Assembly (NCBI GenBank): GCA_900541925.1
Contig: UQMB01000003.1
Location: 62,001-126,000, forward strand
Length of the DNA: 64,000 nt
From: an uncultured Bacteroidales bacterium
GTDB taxonomy: Bacteria; Bacteroidota; Bacteroidia; Bacteroidales; UBA932
Reading direction: 5' to 3'
Part shown: piece by piece, positions 32,402 to 40,787 of the stretch
Numbering within the stretch: position 1 is the stretch's first letter
Layout of the letters: every line of letters starts with the position of its first letter
The notes under the pieces: generated by a model
The model's input: the letters and a program-made list of their open reading frames with translations, nothing else
What the model was told of the DNA's origin: nothing
The model's database searches: none
Translations under genes and position numbers: made by a program

Positions 32402-33630
32402 CCCCACATCTTCTCCGCTTCTTCCACTTCCTTCTCAAGCTTGGCCGGAAGGTCCGGAGTGTTGCAGTGGCACCTCATTTCAAGGGTGTACATGCGGCCT
32501 ATGCAGTAGTTCGAGTGGCCGCAGCCGCTGCATTCTATCTCGCCGCTGCGCAGCTTGTTGACGAAGTTCGTGTCGTGTACCAGGGCGCGGGCAACCTGCA
32601 CCGCCATGAACCCCTCGCCCAGCACCGTCTCCATGGACTGGCGGCTGTTGATGCCTCCTACATATATCAGGGGCATTTTAAGCTCGGAGCGGAATCTCCT
32701 GGCGTCATCGAGGAAATAAGCTTCTCTGTACGGCACGGTCGGTATCATCTTCCTGCCGGCGATGGCGAGTCCGGCCTTCAGCCACCAGAACTTCCACGGG
32801 TCCATATAGTGCGCGAGTGTCTTGAGCGGCATCGCTCCGCGCATCACCTCCATAGGGGCCTTGCTGACGAATCCGGCTGAGAGCACGAGCGCATGTACGC
32901 CGAGCCTCTCCAGTTCTCGGGCCACCTCCAGGCATTCCTCTGTCTGCATCCCGCCCTTGAATCCGTCGTGCATGTTGACTTTAACCACCACCCCGAGGTC
33001 GTCTCCCGCCGCTTCCATCACCTTCTTGATGACGAGGCGCATGAACCTCATCCTGTTTTCGAGGCTTCCCCCGAATTCGTCGCGGCGGCGGTTGGTGTAT
33101 GGGGAGAGGAACTGGCTGATCAGGTATCCGTGCCCCGCGTGAATCTCTACACAGTCAAACCCGGCCTCGCGGGCGAGCCGCACAGCGTTGCCGAAGTCTT
33201 CCACCAGGGCGAGAATCTCATCCCGGCGCAGAGCCCTCACGAAGGTGGGGGAGTAGAGATTGAAGCCGCCGGACGCCCCTACGGGCATGCAGCCGCAGGT
33301 GTAGGAGTGGGTCATGTTGCCGCAGTGCCCGAGCTGGATGGAGACCTTGGCCCCTTCAGCGTGGACGGCATCCGTGAGGCGGCGCAGTTCCGGGACGATC
33401 TCCTCCCTCATCCACAGCTGCCCGTCAAATGACAGGCCGGAGCGTGACACGGCGGCGTAGGCGACCGTGGTCATGCCGACCCCGCCTCTGGCTACGGCGA
33501 CATGATAGTTGAGCAGGTCCTGTGACGGCCGGTTGCCGTAGGCCATGTTCTCGAACGCGGCGGAACGTATGACCCTGTTGCGCAGGGTCACCGGGCCTAT
33601 CTTGCAGGGTGTGAAGATCTTGGATTCCAT
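32398..33630 (-). CDS. Old Yellow Enzyme family NADH:flavin oxidoreductase, candidate delta-4-steroid reductase
   Basis: A 410-residue FMN-binding TIM barrel. Seen: IGPVTLRNRVIRSA, the substrate-site strand SIQLGHCGNMTH, and EIHAGHGYLISQFLSPYTN followed by RRRDEFGGSLENR, which is the family signature. The C-terminus keeps a cysteine cluster (IECSGCGHSNYC, MRCHC) like the Fe-S region of 2,4-dienoyl-CoA reductase and BaiCD/BaiH-type enzymes, but the FAD/NAD domain of those longer enzymes is absent. OYEs reduce activated C=C bonds such as the delta-4 bond of 3-oxosteroids (5-beta-reduction). It lies 5 bp after the 5-alpha-reductase gene and overlaps the SDR gene. Confidence 0.82.
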   Translation of the reverse strand: MESKIFTPCKIGPVTLRNRVIRSAAFENMAYGNRPSQDLLNYHVAVARGGVGMTTVAYAAVSRSGLSFDGQLWMREEIVPELRRLTDAVHAEGAKVSIQLGHCGNMTHSYTCGCMPVGASGGFNLYSPTFVRALRRDEILALVEDFGNAVRLAREAGFDCVEIHAGHGYLISQFLSPYTNRRRDEFGGSLENRMRFMRLVIKKVMEAAGDDLGVVVKVNMHDGFKGGMQTEECLEVARELERLGVHALVLSAGFVSKAPMEVMRGAMPLKTLAHYMDPWKFWWLKAGLAIAGRKMIPTVPYREAYFLDDARRFRSELKMPLIYVGGINSRQSMETVLGEGFMAVQVARALVHDTNFVNKLRSGEIECSGCGHSNYCIGRMYTLEMRCHCNTPDLPAKLEKEVEEAEKMWG

Positions 33631-33635
33631 ATGTA

Positions 33636-34394
33636 TCAGTATATGAACGGTATCATGCGTTTGACTCTCCTGGTGTCCAGCTCATCGCCGAACTCGGCCT
33701 TGTAGTGTTCGTAGATCCTTGCCGCCCGGGGACAGAGGTTGGCGAATGTCCACAGGGCGAACACGGCTCCGGACCAGGACCAGGTGAGGATGGCGAACCC
33801 TATCCACTCCATCAGTTCTCCCAGATAGTTGGCCGATGTCACATAGCGGAACATCCCGCCCTTGGGGAGATAGTGCTTGTTGTCACCCGGCTTGCGCAGG
33901 TGCCGTATGATGTTGTCGGACTGAAGGTTGATGAACATTCCGGCGGCGAACATCAGTGTCCCGGCGATGAATCTCGGGTCGGCGAACCAGGAGAGCGGGT
34001 ACATCTCTTCGGGAGATATGTAGAAAATCCAGCCTCCCTGCATCAGGGCGTTGAGGCTGTTGAACATTATCCCCATCGCGATGATGCTCAGCGGCATCTT
34101 GCTGCGTCCCTTGATAAGCAGCGGGAAGATGAACGAGCGCTGGAAGTAGTGCAGCTCGAAGATCAGCAGGAACGCGAACCTCACCGGGTCCGCACGCCTC
34201 GGCGAGAACAGCCAGAGCAGGAGCATGGCCACGAACACGGGAGTCTCCATCAGCATCCAGCCGGTCTTGTTGTTGATGGCCGGGCCCCAGCTGTGGTGGT
34301 AGAACTTGCCGTACCCGGCGTCAATGTGGTACAGCGCGAAGAACACGACGACGGCAGTAAGGCTCATCGCCAGGAGGAACATGTTGAAACTCAT
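33636..34394 (-). CDS. Steroid 5-alpha-reductase family membrane protein
   Basis: A 252-residue polytopic protein of the SRD5A family. The most diagnostic parts are LHYFQRSFIFPLLIKGRSK (81-99), matching the vertebrate HYFHRTF region, and SANYLGELMEWIGFAILTW followed by FANLCPRAA and the C-terminal PFIY, matching human SRD5A2. Glu50 (LMETPVF) and Tyr83 align by eye with Glu57 and Tyr91 of SRD5A2, which hold the C3 carbonyl of the steroid. The expected reaction is NADPH-dependent reduction of the 4,5 double bond of a 3-oxo-delta-4 steroid to the 5-alpha (allo) product. It starts 1 bp from the YwqG-like stop. Confidence 0.88.
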   Translation of the reverse strand: MSFNMFLLAMSLTAVVVFFALYHIDAGYGKFYHHSWGPAINNKTGWMLMETPVFVAMLLLWLFSPRRADPVRFAFLLIFELHYFQRSFIFPLLIKGRSKMPLSIIAMGIMFNSLNALMQGGWIFYISPEEMYPLSWFADPRFIAGTLMFAAGMFINLQSDNIIRHLRKPGDNKHYLPKGGMFRYVTSANYLGELMEWIGFAILTWSWSGAVFALWTFANLCPRAARIYEHYKAEFGDELDTRRVKRMIPFIY

Positions 34395-34395
34395 G

Positions 34396-35001
34396 CTATC
34401 TCAGGTATCCGAAAGCCTTCTTCCAGTTGCCGAACCGGAGATCGCTCTCTTTGATGAGTATGTCGAAACTACCCCCTCCCGGGAACTGCAGCCCGGCCGC
34501 GGCGTCCGTGCGCAGGCGCAGAAGGCAGACGCAGCCCTGCTGTGGAGAGTCCCCGGGGAGCAGGCTCAGACCGTCCGCGCCGCCGTCTTCCAGATTAGCT
34601 TTCAGCGCCTCCTCGGCCAGCTCATTCTCCTCATCGTCCACGAGGATGCAGCTGTTGAATGTCTCCATATTGATCTGCTTCGCGTATTTCACCCTCACGG
34701 CTTTGGCCGGCCACGCCCCGGCAGGGAAGTGCTCCGGGGACTCATATCCGTTGAAGTCGTCGATGGCGGCGAAAAAGTACAGCATGCCCTCGTGCGGGAG
34801 CAGCCCGTCCTTGTCCAGAGGGGCGATGTCCTCGCAGTCCATCTGGCAGATGAAGGTCAGCGGGTACTCGCTTTCCTCTCCGTCTTCGGACACTTTCATC
34901 ATGGGGTATTCCGCATCTGGCGGGAGGTCTGGATTGCCCCACCATTTGCTTGAGCAGAAAAGATTTGTCTCTGTCTTTTCGAGTTTTATTTCTATCGCCA
35001 T
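34396..35001 (-). CDS. YwqG-like (DUF1963) protein
   Basis: A 201-residue cytoplasmic protein. The segments SSKWWGNPDLPPDAEYP and LTFICQMDCEDIAPLD, followed by GMLYFFAAID and, near the end, PGGGSFDILIKESDLRFGNW, match the YwqG/DUF1963 layout (a conserved GG/GxPxLP, then L-x-F-x-x-Q and a late GG-x-x). The function of the family is unknown. It is the first gene of the five-gene minus-strand operon and ends 1 bp before the 5-alpha-reductase start. No convincing promoter box lies between it and the fold-back element. Confidence 0.72.
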   Translation of the reverse strand: MAIEIKLEKTETNLFCSSKWWGNPDLPPDAEYPMMKVSEDGEESEYPLTFICQMDCEDIAPLDKDGLLPHEGMLYFFAAIDDFNGYESPEHFPAGAWPAKAVRVKYAKQINMETFNSCILVDDEENELAEEALKANLEDGGADGLSLLPGDSPQQGCVCLLRLRTDAAAGLQFPGGGSFDILIKESDLRFGNWKKAFGYLR

Positions 35002-35036
35002 CCTTTTTAAAAATAATGCTGCCGCTTACTGAAATG

Positions 35037-35202
35037 AGAAGTTGTTTTGAATTTATTTGTCATAAATTTTATGAAGATTTTTCTGTCAGAGTTTTTTCTG
35101 GATTTTGAGAAAGATAGTAGAACTATCTGACCGAAAAAGCCAGGAAAAAATATGGCGAAAAAGCAAGTAAAAGAATTTTCAACATAAATCAAAACAACTT
35201 CT
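35037..35202. repeat. 166-bp fold-back element with 14-bp terminal inverted repeats
   Basis: AGAAGTTGTTTTGA (35037..35050) and TCAAAACAACTTCT (35189..35202) are perfect inverted ends. The whole element is an imperfect palindrome centred at about 35120, where AGATAGT/ACTATCT flank the loop AGA; TTTTTTCTGG (35092..35101) mirrors CCAGGAAAAAA (35140..35150). There is no coding potential and no clear target-site duplication. It is AT-rich compared with its surroundings and sits between the divergent YwqG-like and glnS genes. A MITE-like or structured regulatory element is likely. Confidence 0.8.
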
Positions 35203-35228
35203 GAATCCAAATGTACGAAATTAATTTC

Positions 35229-35236
35229 TAAATTTG
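35229..35236 (+). promoter_or_regulatory. -7 promoter box for glnS
   Basis: TAAATTTG, 23 nt before the ATG at 35260 and 26 bp after the fold-back element. The -33 position would fall in the short stretch right after the element. Confidence 0.55.
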
Positions 35237-35259
35237 CGAGTTCAAACATTTTGCGTCTT

Positions 35260-36912
35260 ATGGAAGAAGAAAAGAAGCTGAATTTCCTTGAGGAAATCAT
35301 AGAAGACGACCTCCGTACCGGGAAGGTGGACAGCATACTCACCCGTTTCCCTCCAGAGCCGAACGGCTACCTGCATCTCGGGCATGCCAAGTCCCTGTGC
35401 ATCAACTTCGGACTTGCCCAGAAATACGGCGGCAAGACCAACCTCCGCTATGATGACACCAATCCTGTCAAGGAGGATGTGGAGTATGTCGATTCCATCA
35501 AGGAGGACATTAAGTGGCTCGGCTTCCGTTGGGAGAAGGAGTGCTACGCCTCCGACTACTTCGACCAGCTCTACGAGTGGGCCGAGGACATGATAAAGAG
35601 GGGCCTCGCCTATGTCGACGACCAGACCCAGGAGGAGATTTCCAAAGGCCGCGGCACGGTGGACACTCCGGGCGTGGAGAGCCCGTACCGCAACCGTACG
35701 GTGGAGGAGAACCTCCGCCTGTTCAGGGAGATGCGTGACGGCAAATATGCCGACGGGGAGAAGGTGCTCCGCGCCAAGATAGACATGGCGCACCCCAACA
35801 TGATGATGCGCGACCCTCTCATGTACCGCATCAAGCACGCCAGCCATCACCGTACCGGGGACAAGTGGTGCATCTATCCGATGTACGACTACACCCACGG
35901 GCAGTGCGATTCCATAGAGCATATCACCCATTCCATCTGCACGCTTGAGTTCGATGTGCACAGGCCTCTGTATGACTGGTTCATCAAGACGCTCGACATC
36001 TATCCGTCACACCAGTACGAGTTCGCCCGCCTCAACCTCACCTATACCCTCATGTCGAAGCGCAAGCTTCTGGAACTCGTCCAGAAAGGACTCGTCTCGG
36101 GCTGGGACGACCCTCGCATGCCAACGCTCTGCGGCGTCAGGAGGAGGGGATACACGGCCGAGGCCCTCAAGATGTTCTGCGAGAAGATAGGCGTGTCCAA
36201 GCGCGACCAGCTGATGGACATCCAGCTTCTGGAGTGGTGCGTGCGTCAGGATCTGAATGCCCGATCCAACCGCTATATGGTCGTGCAGGATCCTCTGAAG
36301 GTCACCATCACCAACTGGCCGGAGGGCAAAGTGGAGTGGTTTGACTGTCCTCTCAATCCGGCCGAGCCGGACGGCGCCACACGCAGGGTTCCGTTCACCG
36401 GCGAGCTCTGGATAGACAGGGCGGACTTCATGGAAGACGCTCCGCGCAAGTTCTTCCGTCTCAAGCCTGACGGGGAGGTGCGCCTCAAATACACCTATAT
36501 CATCAAGTGCGACAAGGTGATCAAGGATCAGGACGGGAATGTCACCGGGCTGGAATGCAGTTACGATCCTTCGACCCGTCCGGGAGGAGGGGAATGGAGG
36601 AGTGTCAAGGGGACCATACACTGGGTTTCCTGTGACTACGCCAAGCCGATTGCGCTCCGCAACTATGACCGGCTCTTCACGCTTGCCGACATGAGCCAGG
36701 TGCCGGAGGACAAGGACTACAAGGACTTCCTCAATCCGGATTCCCTCGTGGCAGGAAGCGGACTCGCGGAGCCTGCGCTGCTCGAGGACGCGTCAGGCAT
36801 AGCCGTGCAGTTCGAGCGCACCGGTTATTATGTAAAGGACAAAGATTCGACTCCTGAGGCTCCGGTATTCAACAAGACCGTGTCGCTCAAGGATTCATAC
36901 AAGCCAGAGTAG
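35260..36912 (+). CDS. glnS: Glutaminyl-tRNA synthetase
   Basis: ATG 35260 (MEEEKKLNFLEEII) is preferred over the TTG nine bases earlier; 550 residues, normal for bacterial GlnRS. Class I signatures are visible: the HIGH-like motif in FPPEPNGYLHLGHAKS, the KMSKS-like LMSKRKLLEL, and GWDDPRMPTLCGVRRRGYT in the catalytic core. The C-terminal anticodon-binding beta-barrels (about 340-550) are complete. It charges tRNA-Gln directly, so this organism does not depend on the amidotransferase route for glutamine. It is probably monocistronic and convergent with the ABC-F gene 5 bp away. Confidence 0.97.
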   Translation: MEEEKKLNFLEEIIEDDLRTGKVDSILTRFPPEPNGYLHLGHAKSLCINFGLAQKYGGKTNLRYDDTNPVKEDVEYVDSIKEDIKWLGFRWEKECYASDYFDQLYEWAEDMIKRGLAYVDDQTQEEISKGRGTVDTPGVESPYRNRTVEENLRLFREMRDGKYADGEKVLRAKIDMAHPNMMMRDPLMYRIKHASHHRTGDKWCIYPMYDYTHGQCDSIEHITHSICTLEFDVHRPLYDWFIKTLDIYPSHQYEFARLNLTYTLMSKRKLLELVQKGLVSGWDDPRMPTLCGVRRRGYTAEALKMFCEKIGVSKRDQLMDIQLLEWCVRQDLNARSNRYMVVQDPLKVTITNWPEGKVEWFDCPLNPAEPDGATRRVPFTGELWIDRADFMEDAPRKFFRLKPDGEVRLKYTYIIKCDKVIKDQDGNVTGLECSYDPSTRPGGGEWRSVKGTIHWVSCDYAKPIALRNYDRLFTLADMSQVPEDKDYKDFLNPDSLVAGSGLAEPALLEDASGIAVQFERTGYYVKDKDSTPEAPVFNKTVSLKDSYKPE

Positions 36913-36917
36913 GCTTC

Positions 36918-38687
36918 CTATCCCTGGAGCTCCAGCCAGCGGGTCTCCAGGCTGTCGATTTCTGCGAGAAGCTCTTCCATCCTGGAGGAGCTTTTTTGCA
37001 GTTCGCCGTATGGCATGTCTCCGGAGCTCATCCTCTCTTCGAGAGAGGCCTTCTCCTCTTCGAGCTGCGGCAGCTTCGCTTCTATGGCCTCCAGCTCGCG
37101 GCTCTCTTTGTAACTGAGTTTCTTCGGCCTGTTGGCGGCGGGCGCTTTCGGGGCTGCCGGCCTTGACTCTTTCTTCCTTGAGGACTCTTCGCTTCTGCGG
37201 GCGGCTTCGTAGTCCTTGATGTAGGCTCGGTATTCGCTGAAGCTCCCGATGAAGTCCTTGATGAGTCCTTCTCCGCAGAACACCAGCAGGTGGTCTACGA
37301 CCCTGTCCAGGAAGTGCCTGTCGTGGCTGACCACTATCAGGCTGCCGTTGTATTCTCCCAGATACTCTTCGAGCAGGTTGAGCGTCACGATGTCGAGGTC
37401 GTTGGTCGGCTCGTCAAGGATGAGCAGGTTGGGGTTGCGCATCAGTATGGTCAGCAGGTACAGGCGGCGCTTCTCGCCTCCGGAGAGCCTTGAGACCTGC
37501 GTAGTCAGCATGTCATGGGGGAAAAGGAAGCGCCCAAGAAGCCTGGTGTCGCCCACGATGTCCAGCACCGTGTCGTCGTCGTTGAAGCGTATGCCGTCCT
37601 GTCTGTAGTATCCTATGACCAGAGACTCTCCGCGGTCTATTATCCCCGCAGAAGGCTCTATCTCGCCGGTGAGCAGCCCGAGAAATGTCGACTTGCCTAT
37701 CCCGTTGCGGCCCACGATCCCGACTTTGTCGAACCTCTGGAAATTGTAGCTGAAGTCCTTGAGGAGGTATTTGCCTTCCCAGACATAATCGACCCCCTTG
37801 CAGTTTATGATCTTGCTGCCCAGGCGTGAGGCTTCTCCGACACCTTCGAGGCTGATGTTCTTCGTGCTGTAGGCCTGTGAGGCGCGGTCGGAGAGTTCGT
37901 GGAAAGCGTTGATCCTGTATTTTGCCTTGCCTGAACGGGCGCATGGTGTCGCGTGTATCCACTCCAGCTCTCGGCGCAGCAGGTTGCGCACCTTGTCCGT
38001 CTCGGCGTTGTAGGAGGCGATGCGGCTGTCGCGTTTCTCCAGATAGTTCTGATAGTCACCCCTGTAGCTATAGACGGCCCCGTGGTCGAGTTCCATCACG
38101 ATGTTGCAGACCCTGTCTAGGAAGTAACGGTCGTGGGTCACCATCAGCAGGGTGCAGCGGCTGCGTTTCAGGTAGCCTTCGAGGAACTCCACCGCCTCTA
38201 TGTCGAGGTGGTTGGTCGGCTCGTCCATTATCAGGAAGTCGGCTTCCGATGCCAGCATCTCGCTGAGAGCCACCCTCTTGACTTCTCCGCCGGAGAGCTC
38301 GCCCATCTTTCTTGACGGGTCCGGAAGGCGGAAGGAGGTGAGGAACTCCACAGCCTTGCGCCCGAAGAGCTCAAGGTTCTCCTGATGGAAGTCCTCAAGC
38401 ATCTTTTTGCTGTGGCGGAGTATCTGCTCCATGATGCTGAGCTGCGGGTCGTAGTCGTAGTCCTGCTCGAGGAAGGCTATCCTGATGTCTTTCAGGAATA
38501 TTACCTTGCCGCCCGAGTCGGATGAGTCCCTGCCCGCGATGATGCGCAGGAGCGTGGTCTTGCCCGTGCCGTTGGGGGCCACGAGCGCTATCTTGTCGCC
38601 TTCGTTGACATTGAAGCCTATATGCTCGAAGAGCACCTTCTGTCCGTAGGACTTGGAGATGTTCTCTATCTGGAGATAGCTTGCCAT
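36918..38687 (-). CDS. ABC-F family ATPase (Uup-like)
   Basis: A 589-residue soluble protein with two ABC ATPase domains and no membrane segments. Seen: Walker A APNGTGKTTLLR and GRNGIGKSTFLG; signatures LSGGEVKR and LSGGEKRR; Walker B LIMDEPTNHLD and LILDEPTNDLD. A linker joins the domains at about residues 240-310, and a charged coiled-coil C-terminal domain (about 520-589) is of Uup type. ABC-F proteins bind the ribosomal E site and adjust translation or relieve stalling. It follows the ROK gene by 3 bp. Confidence 0.92.
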   Translation of the reverse strand: MASYLQIENISKSYGQKVLFEHIGFNVNEGDKIALVAPNGTGKTTLLRIIAGRDSSDSGGKVIFLKDIRIAFLEQDYDYDPQLSIMEQILRHSKKMLEDFHQENLELFGRKAVEFLTSFRLPDPSRKMGELSGGEVKRVALSEMLASEADFLIMDEPTNHLDIEAVEFLEGYLKRSRCTLLMVTHDRYFLDRVCNIVMELDHGAVYSYRGDYQNYLEKRDSRIASYNAETDKVRNLLRRELEWIHATPCARSGKAKYRINAFHELSDRASQAYSTKNISLEGVGEASRLGSKIINCKGVDYVWEGKYLLKDFSYNFQRFDKVGIVGRNGIGKSTFLGLLTGEIEPSAGIIDRGESLVIGYYRQDGIRFNDDDTVLDIVGDTRLLGRFLFPHDMLTTQVSRLSGGEKRRLYLLTILMRNPNLLILDEPTNDLDIVTLNLLEEYLGEYNGSLIVVSHDRHFLDRVVDHLLVFCGEGLIKDFIGSFSEYRAYIKDYEAARRSEESSRKKESRPAAPKAPAANRPKKLSYKESRELEAIEAKLPQLEEEKASLEERMSSGDMPYGELQKSSSRMEELLAEIDSLETRWLELQG

Positions 38688-38690
38688 TAT

Positions 38691-39893
38691 CTAGATCAGG
38701 CCGAGCACCTTGTCGCGGGAGAGCATGCAGTCGCCCACGGCTGCGGCGCGGCGGTCAAGCTGGGAGAGCACTATCGATGTGTCGGAAGACACTCTGGCGA
38801 GGCAGAGGCGGTTGACGGCTGTCTTGATAGGCAGGAGCAGATAGTCCTTGCCGACTATCAGGCGCCCTCCGATGACCACGAGTCCGGGGTTGAACACGTT
38901 GAGGACTCCGGCGATGCCTCGTCCGAGGGTGTCGCCCACCTTGCCGATCCCGTCGATGGCCAGCACGTCACCCTTCTCGACGGCCTTCAGGATCTCGTCA
39001 AGTTCGATGTCTCCCTTCTCGGAGAAAGGCTTGAGCAGCGAAGAAGAGTGTCCCTTCTCCAGCTCTTCGACCATCATCCTGTGGAGCGCCGACCCGGAAG
39101 CTCCGGTCTCCAGGCAGCCCACCTTGCCGCAGCGGCAGATGACATCGTTGTTGAGGGCCGGGAAGTGTCCGATTTCGCCTGAATAACCGGACTTGCCATA
39201 GTAGAGGCGGCCGTCGGTGATGATCCCCATTCCGAGACCCCAGCTGAGGTTGATGAATATCATGTTCTTGTCGGCCTTCTCACCGAGGGTCATGTACTCG
39301 CCGTATGCCATCGCGCGCGAGTCGTTCTCGATGTTGACCGGGACGCTGAACTCTTTCTGGAAGATGCTCTTGAGCGGGATGTCGTCACTCACGAAATAGG
39401 TGAGGCTGTAGCCCTTCTCCGGGTTTACGCGGCCGGAGAGGCTGACGCCTACGCCGAGCACCTTGATCCACGGAATCCCGCTTTTGGTGACCTCGTCCTT
39501 GACCATGCGGCATATCGTGCGGAATGAGAGCTCGTTGGCTTCGAGCACGAACTCGATGTCCTGGATGAAGTTGACTATCTCTCCCTTGAAGTTGCTGATG
39601 CCGATGTGGAAATGGTGTCTGGCGATGTCCACCCCCACGAAATAACCGGCTTCCGGATTGAGCCCGTAGACGCTCGGCCTGCGGCCTCCGCTGGTACCCA
39701 CCTTGCCTTCGTCTTGAATAAAGTCCTCGGCGATAAGTTCGGAGATGAGTTTGGTGATGGTAGGTACGCTTATCCCAAGCGACCTGCTGAAATCAGCGAT
39801 GCTGAAGTTTTTATGTGCTATGCAAAGCCTGAGAATCTCCCTTTTTGTCGAGGAGTTCTTGCCTGTCGCATCATTAAGAAAGGACGATGTCAT
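38691..39893 (-). CDS. ROK family transcriptional regulator (NagC-like)
   Basis: A 400-residue protein with an N-terminal winged-helix DNA-binding domain (SIADFSRSLGISVPTITKLI, about 30-50) and a C-terminal ROK sugar-kinase-like domain. Seen: GVDIARHHFHIGISN (ATP-binding-like strand), SWGLGMGIITDGRLYYG, GEIGHF and the zinc cluster CRCGKVGCLETGASG. Such proteins usually repress sugar catabolic genes and respond to a sugar or sugar phosphate. No obvious target operon adjoins it except the ABC-F gene downstream. Its box TATTTTTG (minus strand, 39922..39915) is 21 nt before the ATG. Confidence 0.88.
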   Translation of the reverse strand: MTSSFLNDATGKNSSTKREILRLCIAHKNFSIADFSRSLGISVPTITKLISELIAEDFIQDEGKVGTSGGRRPSVYGLNPEAGYFVGVDIARHHFHIGISNFKGEIVNFIQDIEFVLEANELSFRTICRMVKDEVTKSGIPWIKVLGVGVSLSGRVNPEKGYSLTYFVSDDIPLKSIFQKEFSVPVNIENDSRAMAYGEYMTLGEKADKNMIFINLSWGLGMGIITDGRLYYGKSGYSGEIGHFPALNNDVICRCGKVGCLETGASGSALHRMMVEELEKGHSSSLLKPFSEKGDIELDEILKAVEKGDVLAIDGIGKVGDTLGRGIAGVLNVFNPGLVVIGGRLIVGKDYLLLPIKTAVNRLCLARVSSDTSIVLSQLDRRAAAVGDCMLSRDKVLGLI

Positions 39894-39914
39894 TGCGTTC
39901 TGTGTTATTTCTCG

Positions 39915-39942
39915 TACAAAAATATAAAAAATATTATATATT
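39915..39942. promoter_or_regulatory. Divergent -7 boxes for the ROK and HAMP-receptor genes
   Basis: CAAAAATA at 39915..39922 reads TATTTTTG on the minus strand for the ROK gene. TATATTTG at 39935..39942 drives the plus-strand operon, 29 nt before its ATG. The 78-bp gap is strongly AT-rich; an autoregulatory ROK operator here would be plausible but no clear operator was identified. Confidence 0.5.
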
Positions 39943-39971
39943 TGTAAAAATATTTCCGAAAAAATTAAAGA

Positions 39972-40787
39972 ATGACAGTCTGGAAGTCAATCAGAACCTT
40001 GCGCTTGACCTTGAAGTCAAAGCTCATCCTGAGCCTTCTGTCAATAGCCGCCATACTTCTCGTCTCCTCCACCATATCGGTGATGGAGTATTCCAGCATG
40101 AGCAACTATGTCTCCGGCCTCATAGCGGACGACATCAGCAGCATCAACGTGGCCAGCAAACTGGCCGATATGGGCAATGCCTACAATCTCGACATCCTCG
40201 AGGTGATAGGGGACAACACTTCCTCCAGCGCCCTTCCCTCTTTTGACGACAAGTACTTCAAGGCGCACTGCGACTCGCTGAGGATGAAGGCCGCGGCCAA
40301 CCAGGCGGCGCCGCTGGCGGATTCCGTGATGTACAGCTATGCGGCGTACATGCTGACTTCGCTTGAACTTGAGGATGTGATGCAGTCGGACTTCATCGAT
40401 TCGCGGTCCTGGTACTTTGAGCGTCTCCAGCCCCGTTACGACAGGCTCCGGTCAGATCTGGACAAACTGAGTTCGTCGATCCATCAGGACCTGGCGAAGA
40501 ACTCCGCCACCTTTGACAGGGGCTTCTACCGCAGCATCATCCCCGGGATAGTGGCTGTGGGTGTGGGCCTGATGCTTGTCGTCATGCTGCTTTTCTTCGT
40601 CCTCGCATACTATGTCAACCCTCTGTACAAGATGCTTGACGGGCTCAACGCATACCGTCTCTCTGACAAGAAATACACGGTGCGCTTTGACGGGGACGAC
40701 CAGCTGTCCGAACTCAATGACGGCATATCCGAGATAGCCGGAGAGAACCAGCAGCTGAGGCGCAGAATCAAGGAGCTCCGCAAATGA
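39972..40787 (+). CDS. HAMP-domain membrane receptor without output domain
   Basis: A 271-residue protein with the layout of a bacterial chemoreceptor or sensor-kinase N-terminus: TM1 at about 17-36 (LILSLLSIAAILLVSSTI), a helical periplasmic domain of about 150 residues, TM2 at about 190-213 (IVAVGVGLMLVVMLLFFVLA), then a HAMP domain (NPLYKMLDGLNAYRLSDK to ELNDGISEIA) ending in a short basic coiled coil (NQQLRRRIKELRK). There is no kinase, cyclase or methyl-accepting domain. The stop overlaps the trkH start by ATGA, so it may sense a signal for potassium transport. That link is inferred from position only. Confidence 0.7.
   Translation: MTVWKSIRTLRLTLKSKLILSLLSIAAILLVSSTISVMEYSSMSNYVSGLIADDISSINVASKLADMGNAYNLDILEVIGDNTSSSALPSFDDKYFKAHCDSLRMKAAANQAAPLADSVMYSYAAYMLTSLELEDVMQSDFIDSRSWYFERLQPRYDRLRSDLDKLSSSIHQDLAKNSATFDRGFYRSIIPGIVAVGVGLMLVVMLLFFVLAYYVNPLYKMLDGLNAYRLSDKKYTVRFDGDDQLSELNDGISEIAGENQQLRRRIKELRK

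Noticed and set aside
31589..35001. A defence or mobile-island interpretation of the five-gene operon
   Set aside because: No integrase, nuclease, toxin or attachment site is present, and base composition matches the flanking housekeeping genes.
35037..35202. Riboswitch or leader RNA of glnS
   Set aside because: The element ends before the glnS -7 box at 35229, so it would not be in the glnS mRNA, and its fold is a plain palindrome without a conserved aptamer core.
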